Source of the DNA: Pythium myriotylum
Taxonomy: Eukaryota; Oomycota; Peronosporomycetes; Pythiales; Pythiaceae
Length of the DNA: 64,000 nucleotides
Direction: 5' to 3'
NCBI GenBank assembly: GCA_023091665.1
Contig: JALJCQ010000008.1
Coordinates: 1,054,001 to 1,118,000 of the forward strand
The notes beneath the pieces were generated by a model. It did not search any database. It saw nothing but the letters and a program-made list of their open reading frames with translations, and had not been told where the DNA came from. Positions 55,587-64,000 of the stretch are shown piece after piece. Position 1 is the first letter of the stretch, and each line of letters begins with the position of its first letter. Position numbers and translations under genes: made by a program.

Positions 55587-58580
55587 CTCCCCCTCGACTC
55601 GACTGCGTCTTGAACACCAAGCTTGGTGCGGAGCACGTCGAACTGGACCGCGGGGATCGGCTTGGTCATGATGTCGGCAAGCATGTCTTGGGTCGGGCAA
55701 TACTGGAGAGACACTTGACCGTCGTCGACCTTCTCACGAACGAAGTGGTAGCGAATGTCGATGTGCTTGGTGCGCTTGTGGAACTCGGGGTTCTTGGCCA
55801 ACGCGATGGCACCTTGGTTGTCTTCGTACACAGTGAGCGCTTGGTCGCTTGCAACTTCGCCGAGTTCGCACAGGAACGCCTTGAGCCATACGGCTTCTTG
55901 GATCGCTTCCGATAGAGCCATGTACTCTGCTTCGGTCGAGGAGAGGGCGACAGTTCGCTGCTTCTTGCTGCGCCAGCTGATGCATCCGCCGTTGAGCATG
56001 AACACGTAGCCACTGGTGCTTCGACGTGACTCGATGTCGCCAGCCCAGTCGGCGTCGGAGTAGCCGACCAGTCTTCCGTCGTTCGATGCCGAGAACTGCA
56101 GGCCGTAGGTCGGAGTCGCTTGCAGATACCGGAGCACACGCTTGAGAGCTTGCCAGTGTGTTGGACACGGGTCCGCGGCGAACTGGCTGAGTGTGCCGAC
56201 TGCCGCTGCGAGGTCTGGTCGAGTGCCGACCATGAGGTACATGAGTGCGCCGACTGCACTTCGGTACGGCACGTTCTTCATGGTGTCTTCGTGCTTGCAA
56301 CCACCTTCACACATGGCCTTGGTCAGCTTGAGTCCGGGGTCTTGAGGAGTCCTCACTGGTTTGCAGTCTTGCATGCCGAACTTGGTCAGGATCGACTGCA
56401 GGAACTTGGTCTGCCGCATGGTCACGTCGCCGGACTTGGGGTCTTGATCAACTTCCATGCCGAGGCAGTACTTGAGTTCGCCGAGGTCGGACATCTCGAA
56501 GCGTTCGCTGAGTGCACGCTTGGTCGCCGTGAGCAACTCGAGGCTGTTGCAGGCGAGGATGAGGTCGTCGACGTAGATCACCACGAAGATCATCGCTGAG
56601 CCGCTCCGCTTGACGTACACGCAGTGGTCCATCTCGCACTTGGTGAAGCCGACCTTGCGCATGAAGGCGTCGATGGTCTGGTTCCACATGCGTGGCGACT
56701 GCTTGAGACCGTAGAGCGAGCGCTTGAGCTTGCACACGTAGTCGGGGTGGCGCTGGTCGACGAAGCCTTCGGGCAGCTTCATGTTGATTTCTTCGTCGAG
56801 GTTGCCGTTCAGGAACGCCGTCTTGACATCCATCTGATGGATCATGAGCTTGTGTCGAGCGGCGATGCTGAGGATGGTGCGGATCGACGTGAACTTGGCG
56901 ACGGGTGCGAACGTCTCTTCGAAGTCGATGCCGTACTTCTGCAGGAACCCCTTGGCAACGAGTCGAGCCTTGTACCGCTCGACGAGTCCTTCGGCGGTTT
57001 CTTTGACCTTGAACACCCACTTGCTGGTGATGGCCTTGCGTCCGGCTGGCAAAGGGACTAGGTCCCAGGTCTCGTTCTTCTTGAGCGACTCAAGCTCGGA
57101 GTCGCAGGCTTCCTTCCAGTTGCTGGCGTCGTCGGATTCCATCGCCGACTTGAACGATGTCGGCAACTCTCCCCCTGAATTCACGACGAGAGCAAACTCT
57201 TCGAGATCGTGATCTTGATCTTCTCCCCCTTGTTCTTGCACGTCTTCGCCTTCTTCATCTTCATCTTCTACGCCTTCCTCTTCGATCGACGTGAGCAGTG
57301 CAGACAGATCTTCGAGCGATGTCCTTGGACCTTGCGTGGGTGGTGGAGTCGCACCACTTGTGCGACCAACACGTCCGTAGCGCTTCTCAACTGGCGGTTC
57401 AGCCAGGTTCTCGAGCGAGTGCGTGCGAGAGTGGCGCTTGGACCCTGGTGCGTAGTCGACATTCGGCTGCTGGGCCGATGCTGGTGCTGCTGGACGCTGC
57501 GACCGCTGGCCCTGTTGCCACTCCGGTCGCTCGTAGCTGCGCTGACTTGGTGCTGGTGAGGCTGGCTGCTCACCCATGTCTTCATCATCTTGGTTGTCGG
57601 TTGCTTCATCTTGATCTTGATCATCATCCTCGTCGCGGAACTCGACGGACTTGCTCCAGGGTTCTTCGCGCTTGCCATCGTCGAACGTGTCTTCCATGAA
57701 CTGCGCGTCTCGACTGATCACGATCCGACCGGTTGCGATTTCTTCAAACCGATACGCTTTCTCGTGGTCCGAGTAGCCGAGGAACCGACACAAGATGGCT
57801 CGGGCGTCGAACTTCGACCGCTTCTCCTTCGGCACGTGGACGTACGCATGGCAGCCGAACACCTTGAAGTTGGCGAGCAAGGGCTTCTTCCCGTACCATT
57901 CTTCGTACGGCGACTTGTACAAGTCTTGAGCGCGGGTCGGAAGTCGGTTGCGAACTTCGACTGCAGTCATGACGGCTTCGCCCCAGTACTCGTCGGACAA
58001 GTTGGCATGGTGGAGCTTGCAACGACCACACTCACCGATGGTTCGGTTCATGCGCTCCGCCACACCGTTCAACTGAGGCGTGTATGGCGGCGTGACGTCG
58101 TGCTCGATGCCACGCTTGCGGCAGAACTTGGCAAGTTTGGCCGACTGGTACTCGTCGCCGCCGTCGGTTCGAAGCACCTTGACTCGACGACCGGTTTGGT
58201 TCTCGGCCCAGTTGACGAACTCGACGAACTTGTCGTAGACTTCGTCCTTGGACCGCATGAGGTACAACTTGCACAGTCGAGACTTGTCGTCGGTGAAGGT
58301 GGCAAAGTACTTCATGCCGCCGAAAGTCGGAGTCTTCATGGGGCCGGCCACATCGCTGTACACGACGTCAAGCAGATTCGCAGACCGCTTGGTCGTGCCC
58401 GACTGGAACTTGACGCGAGTCAGCTTGCCGAGTGCACAACCTTCACAGACCTCCCACTCTTGCACAGACCCGATATCGAGTCCGTCGGCGAGGTCCTTCT
58501 TGACGATGGCTTCGAGTCCGCTGAAGCCGATGTGACCGAGTCGGAGGTGCCACAGGTACGACTTGGACATGGCGCAACCT
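55541..58580 (-). pseudogene. A11 pol, 3' part (integrase to RNase H), cut by B5
   Basis: As A5: [12 protein letters not shown] through integrase, RT and RNase H, missing everything upstream of AACCT (58576-58580). It differs from A5 in MEVDQ (A5 has MEVEQ), in GRIVISRD (A5 has GRIVTSRD), and in silent changes in the RNase H part that match A7 (for example a GTATGGCTC codon choice). Confidence 0.92.
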
Positions 58581-58935
58581 TATTATGGGTACAATGTGTC
58601 ACAACATCTTGAAGTTGAAGTTCAAGTTGTGGAAGATTCAACTGTAGAAAATTCTCGTGTGGAAGATTCCCATGTAGAAAATTCTCAGGTGGAAAGTTCT
58701 CCATCTAGTTCTGGCTTGAACCCAGTTCAACCCATCAACTTTGTTGAAGTACCCACGAAGTGTGTATACCTCTGCATATGATTACGATAGGTAGGACATG
58801 CATATGTTTATGGTAGCGTAGGACACAAGACGGCTTAGAGGTAGCGACAGCGAACTAAGTCCCGATCAATTCACTCTGCATTTTGCCAAGCTTCAGTCAA
58901 GTCCACTCCTCTTCTCGACTTCGTGACCTTTAATA
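58581..58935 (+). repeat. Cop-B 5' LTR of B5 (355 bp)
   Basis: Inserted at AACCT of A11, followed by the primer-binding site at 58936-58950. Variant class as B2/B3/B4. Confidence 0.92.
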
Positions 58936-58939
58936 GGTT

Positions 58940-61900
58940 ATGAGCCCAAGTACCATGACGGACAAGACAAAGACTCTCGTTGACAAGTTCCGTGGCGACA
59001 ACTACGCTTCGTGGGCACGCTACATGCGAGGCGTGTTCCTAACCAAGTCGGTGTGGAATGTCGTGAACATCAACGAGACGCCGACGTTCTCGGACCCGCG
59101 GATCAAGGACGAGTACATCAGGACCAACAACATCGCGTTCGGCCTGATGCTCCTCCATATCGACGCGGAGTACCACCACATCGTCGACGACTGTGAAGAA
59201 GCTCATGTGGCATGGAAGCGACTCCGTTCGTTGTACGAAGGGTCGCAGAAGGCGGGTCGAATCTACTTGAAGCGTCAGCTCTTTAGTATGGAGATGAAGG
59301 AAGGCGCGAATGTGTTGCATCACTGCAACGAGATCCTCAACATCCACGCCAAGCTTGTGGCCATCGGCGCGAAGATGGAGGACGAAGATGTGGCAATTTG
59401 TCTGCTGCGCAGTTTGCCTAAGAGCTATGAGAACGTGGTTCTGCACATCGAGATGAGCAATGCCGACTTGAGAACTAAAGAAGTGATCAAGGCTCTCACG
59501 AACGAGCACGTGAAGCGTGCCGGCGAGGTGAAGACTGCAGCCACCAAGCTCGACGACCAAGCCAAGGCGTTTGTGTCGGAGCAAGATACTCGTGTATGCT
59601 CGCACTGCGGCAAGACTGGTCACTTAGTTGACCGTTGTTGGGCCAAGAACAAGCAAGAAGGTCGCAAATTCGGCGGTGGTCGCTTTGGCGGAAAACGCGC
59701 GAACCACGTACAACGCGACTATGAAGAAGACGATGACGCCATCGCCTTCGCTGTATCAATGGAGGCCAGTATAGCGCCGGACACTTCCATGATTGGGAAG
59801 TGGGCGATTGACAGTGGTGCCACGCACCATGTCTGTAACGACCGCTCGATGTTTGCCAGTTTGGCTGAGGGCGACCACGGTGAACTTGTGGTCGCGGAAG
59901 GAACGAAGGCCAAGATCCTCGGCGTTGGCACAGTGCACGAGCGCGCTATCATTCACGGCGGACAAGTTCGTGACCTCGAACTCCGCGACGTATTATACGT
60001 ACCAGGAATCAAGAAGAATCTGCTTTCAATCCCGCAGATCAACAAGTCAGGCAAGTTTCGCGTTGTCTTCGAAGGGCCTGCAATGAGCGTATTCGACAAA
60101 AGGTCGCGGAAGGTCGTCGCGACTGCTCAACTTGCGTTCGGGTTGTTTTGGCTCCGCTCATTCCCGCGCGCCACTTCGCCTTCAGCTTTGACAATCTCGG
60201 CGGACCGCGCAATCTCGATCCTGCACGAGCGCACGGGTCATGCATCGACTCCGTTGTTGCGCTTGTTGCTCGACAAGTCAATGGTGAAGGACGCGGATCT
60301 GCCTACGAGCACCAAAGCTACACCGATGTGCCAAGGGTGCCAGCAAGGCAAAATGGTCCAGAAGCCATTCAAGTCCAACACCGAGAAGCGCAAGTTTCAA
60401 CCGTTCGAACTCATCCATCTCGACCTTTGTGGCCCGATGGAGGTCGACAGCATCGGCGGCAGCAAGTATTTGCTCCTGATCGTGGACGAATCCAGTGGTT
60501 TGATGCACGGTTCATGCATTGCGTCCAAGTCAGACTGCAGTGCACTGATCATCAAATTCATCAAGCAAGTCAGCAACCAGTTTGATCGCCGTGTCAAGTT
60601 TGTACGTCACGACGGAGCCAAGGAATTTGCTACGAGTGCAATCAAGGCGTTCTATGCTGACCAAGGCATCGAGCAGCAAGTCACTGTGCCATACGCGCAC
60701 CAAACCAACAGTACGGCCGAGCGCAACATCCGAAGTATCGTCACGATGGGTCGCAGCATGCTCCATCATGCTGGTTTGGACAAAATCTTCTGGGCAGAAG
60801 CAGCAATGACCGCGATCTACATCAAGAATCGCTTGCCATCACCGAAGTCCAACGACAAGACACCGTATGAACTGGTCTACGGTGAGAAACCTAGCATCAA
60901 GCACATGCGCGTCTTCGGCTGTCTCGCGTTCGTACTCACACCAAGTGAGATGCGCAAGAAATGGGATGCCAAGTCTCGCCCTGGCCTATTCGTCGGTTAT
61001 CAAGAGTCATCAAAAGCGTATCGGATCTTCGACATTGAAGCTAACAAGATCGTCATCAGTCGCGACGTCAATTTCGACGAGACCAAGCCCGGCGGCTGGT
61101 ACCTCGAAAACACTACATCAGGCATGGACGACTTGCTGGAACGACTCGATGACATCGACAACGAAGGTGGTCTCAACTTGGCCAATTTCAAGTACAGTGG
61201 CAAACGCCGCTCAGGTGCCCCACAACCAGTTGACCCAATGCAATCCGACGCAGACGATGAAGCAAGCGGTTCGGAAAGTGTTCGAAGATCAACCCGACGA
61301 CGAATCTCCCCAGTCGAGTGGTGGCGTGCAAGTGCGAACCTGACAGAGACCAGCGATTTCACTGAACCAAGCACGTATGAAGAGGCCGTCAGTGGCCCAG
61401 ATCAAGAACACTGGAAGCGTGCGATTACTGCCGAGTTACGATCTATGCAAGAACGAGAAGTGTTCTCACCAGCCAAGCTTCCAAACGGCGAACGAGCGAT
61501 CGACGCCAAGTGGGTGTTCAAGATCAAAAGACGTGCCGATGGTTCGATCGACAAGTACAAGGCTCGACTTGTGGCTCGAGGATTCAAGCAGAAGTACGGT
61601 ATCGACTACACCGAGACGTTTGCACCAGTATTCAAGTACACGACTCTTCGCATGATGATTGCACTAGCAAAGTCATTCGGTTGGCCTGTTGAGCAACTCG
61701 ACGTCGTAACTGCTTTCCTTTATGGCGTGATGAAGGAACAAGTATTCATCCGGACTCCCGAAGGCATGGAACTCGAGCGAGGCTACGACTGTCTCAAGCT
61801 ACTCAAGTCCATCTACGGACTAAAACAGGCGTCTCGGGTCTGGAACGAAACCTTCGACGAGTACGTACGATCGATCGGCTTCAACGCATCCAAGTCCGAT

Positions 61901-62427
61901 CCGTGTCTGTACATCAAGTGTATCGATGGCCAGTGTGTGCTCCTACTCGTCTACGTTGACGATGTGATCATTACTGGAAGTTCGCCTGACCTGATCACGG
62001 ACGTGAAGTCACAACTCAAGACGCGATTCGAGATGACCGACAATGGTCCATGCAAGTTTGTCCTCGGCATCGAACTCGTCGACAATGCAGATGGTTCGGT
62101 TACTCTGTGCCAGCGCCGTTACATCAGTGACATCTTAAAGCGCTTCAACATGGAAGACTGCAAGCCGGTAGCAAGCCCAGTTGACGTCAGTGCCAAGCTC
62201 ACCACGACGAATGAAGACGATGTGCCGGTCACCAATGCCCCATACCGCGAGGCAGTTGGTGCACTGATGCATGTAATGTGTGCCACTCGACCTGACATTG
62301 CATTCGCCGTGGGAATGGTCTCGCGATTCATGGAAGCGCCCCATGAAGTCCATTGGATTGCCGTCAAGCGCATCTTCCGTTACCTCCAAGGCACCAAGTC
62401 GCACGGGATTCGATTCACTACAGACCC
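58940..62427 (+). pseudogene. B5 gag-pol, truncated at RNase H
   Basis: Same frame and motifs as B2 and B4, cut at GACCC (62423-62427) by the A12 LTR, with a 20-codon LTR-derived tail to 62488. The part that would complete it lies beyond the window if it exists. Confidence 0.92.
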
Positions 62428-62787
62428 TGTTGGAAGGTCGCTTGGTTGGTGGGATGCAAAATGCAAAAGTGAATTGATCGGGACTTAGTTCGCTGCTGCT
62501 ACCTCTAAGCCGTCTGTGTGTGTCCTACGCTACCGTAATCAAATGTATGTCCTACCTATCGTAAACATATGCAAACATAGACTGGCTTCGTGGATACTTC
62601 AACGAAGTCGATGGGTGGCACTGGATTCAAACCAGAACCAGACGGAGAATCTTCCACATGTCGAATCTTTCACATGTCGAATCTTCCACGGAGAATCTTC
62701 TGCAGGAGAATCTTCTACAGCCGAGCTTCAACTGCCGAGCTTCAACTGGAATGATGACGCTGGGTTCGAGGCGCATCATCTTCAACA
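62428..62787 (-). repeat. Cop-A 3' LTR of A12 (360 bp)
   Basis: Same form as the LTRs at 24237, 31438 and 55227, inserted at GACCC of B5. Confidence 0.92.
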
Positions 62788-64000
62788 CTCCCCCTCGACT
62801 CGACTGCGTCTTGAACACCAAGCTTGGTGCGGAGCACGTCGAACTGGACCGCGGGGATCGGCTTGGTCATGATGTCGGCAAGCATGTCTTGGGTCGGGCA
62901 ATACTGGAGAGACACTTGACCGTCGTCGACCTTCTCACGAACGAAGTGGTAGCGAATGTCGATGTGCTTGGTGCGCTTGTGGAACTCGGGGTTCTTGGCC
63001 AACGCGATGGCACCTTGGTTGTCTTCGTACACAGTGAGCGCTTGGTCGCTTGCAACTTCGCCGAGTTCGCACAGGAACGCCTTGAGCCATACGGCTTCTT
63101 GGATCGCTTCCGATAGAGCCATGTACTCTGCTTCGGTCGAGGAGAGGGCGACAGTTCGCTGCTTCTTGCTGCGCCAGCTGATGCATCCGCCGTTGAGCAT
63201 GAACACGTAGCCACTGGTGCTTCGACGTGACTCGATGTCGCCAGCCCAGTCGGCGTCGGAGTAGCCGACCAGTCTTCCGTCGTTCGATGCCGAGAACTGC
63301 AGGCCGTAGGTCGGAGTCGCTTGCAGATACCGGAGCACACGCTTGAGAGCTTGCCAGTGTGTTGGACACGGGTCCGCGGCGAACTGGCTGAGTGTGCCGA
63401 CTGCCGCTGCGAGGTCTGGTCGAGTGCCGACCATGAGGTACATGAGTGCGCCGACTGCACTTCGGTACGGCACGTTCTTCATGGTGTCTTCGTGCTTGCA
63501 ACCACCTTCACACATGGCCTTGGTCAGCTTGAGTCCGGGGTCTTGAGGAGTCCTCACTGGTTTGCAGTCTTGCATGCCGAACTTGGTCAGGATCGACTGC
63601 AGGAACTTGGTCTGCCGCATGGTCACGTCGCCGGACTTGGGGTCTTGATCAACTTCCATGCCGAGGCAGTACTTGAGTTCGCCGAGGTCGGACATCTCGA
63701 AGCGTTCGCTGAGTGCACGCTTGGTCGCCGTGAGCAACTCGAGGCTGTTGCAGGCGAGGATGAGGTCGTCGACGTAGATCACCACGAAGATCATCGCTGA
63801 GCCGCTCCGCTTGACGTACACGCAGTGGTCCATCTCGCACTTGGTGAAGCCGACCTTGCGCATGAAGGCGTCGATGGTCTGGTTCCACATGCGTGGCGAC
63901 TGCTTGAGACCGTAGAGCGAGCGCTTGAGCTTGCACACGTAGTCGGGGTGGCGCTGGTCGACGAAGCCTTCGGGCAGCTTCATGTTGATTTCTTCGTCGA
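62742..64000 (-). pseudogene. A12 pol, 3' part, running off the window
   Basis: RNase H and RT ([14 protein letters not shown]) in one open frame, from the window's right edge to the stop in the LTR at 62742. No break is seen in the visible part. It matches A11 closely ([13 protein letters not shown]). Whether it is complete or cut at AACCT, as A5 and A11 are, cannot be told from here. Confidence 0.88.

Larger units (their letters stand above)
51380..58580. repeat. 7201-bp B+A unit, copy 3
   Basis: Same composition and length as 20390-27590; the next unit begins at 58581. It differs in its left neighbour: GTACG of a plus-strand Cop-A, where copy 1 has AACCT of a minus-strand Cop-A. Confidence 0.92.

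Noticed and set aside
1..64000. Search for a novel non-transposon system (defence island, gene cluster, toxin, RNA element)
   Set aside because: All sequence is explained by Cop-A and Cop-B parts; no residual segment over 300 bp is left unassigned.

Overview
The whole 64 kb window is built from copies of two Ty1/copia (Pseudoviridae-type) LTR retrotransposon families. I see no host gene, rRNA, tRNA, CRISPR array or prokaryotic feature. I call the families Cop-A and Cop-B; these are local labels, not database names. Both have the copia domain order: Gag with a CCHC zinc knuckle, aspartic protease, integrase, reverse transcriptase, RNase H. Each is encoded in one frame. The host is eukaryotic. 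An oomycete is my best guess, because both LTRs carry a motif (TCACTYTGCATTTT-like) close to the published oomycete initiator consensus, and because of the general look of the proteins. The sequence does not prove this.

Element anatomy. Cop-A: LTRs of 317-360 bp with TGTTG...CAACA ends, a primer-binding site GGTTATGAGCCCAAG directly after the 5' LTR, a gag ATG inside that site, and polypurine tract GAGGGGGAG before the 3' LTR; polyprotein about 1455-1457 aa. Cop-B: 355-bp LTRs with unusual TATTA...TAATA ends, the same primer-binding site and internal ATG, polypurine tract GAGGGGGGC; polyprotein 1326 aa. Both make 5-bp target-site duplications where these can be read.

Layout. 1-223: Cop-A RNase H fragment. 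224-5247: A1 (+), frameshifted in integrase. 5248-9420: A2 (-), 3'-truncated. 9421-12371: A3 (+), truncated at both ends. 12372-13720, 18423-20389 and 37345-37815: pieces of one Cop-A host copy (A4, -), split by B1 (13721-18422, complete, intact) and by a compound insertion (20390-37344). The compound insertion holds B2 (5' part), A5 (3' part), B3 (complete but split) and A6 (complete, inside B3). 37816-42842: A7 (+). 42843-43917: A8 (-), a 5' fragment. 43918-48946: A9 (-). 48947-51379: A10 (+) fragment. 51380-55226: B4 (5' part). 55227-58580: A11 (-). 58581-62427: B5 (5' part). 62428-64000: A12 (-), running off the window.

How it fits together. The locus combines nesting with recombination: a 7201-bp B-plus-A unit is repeated head to tail (from 20390, 27591, 51380 and 58581), and there are two large inverted repeats (arms 3878-8198/9421-13720 and 37345-42842/43918-49417). 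The same insertion junctions recur in several copies. This suits unequal crossover, inverted duplication and gene conversion between young copies, but mis-joining by an assembler is a real alternative for some junctions. B1 is the only copy that looks fully competent by eye; every Cop-A copy has at least one visible defect or changed conserved residue.
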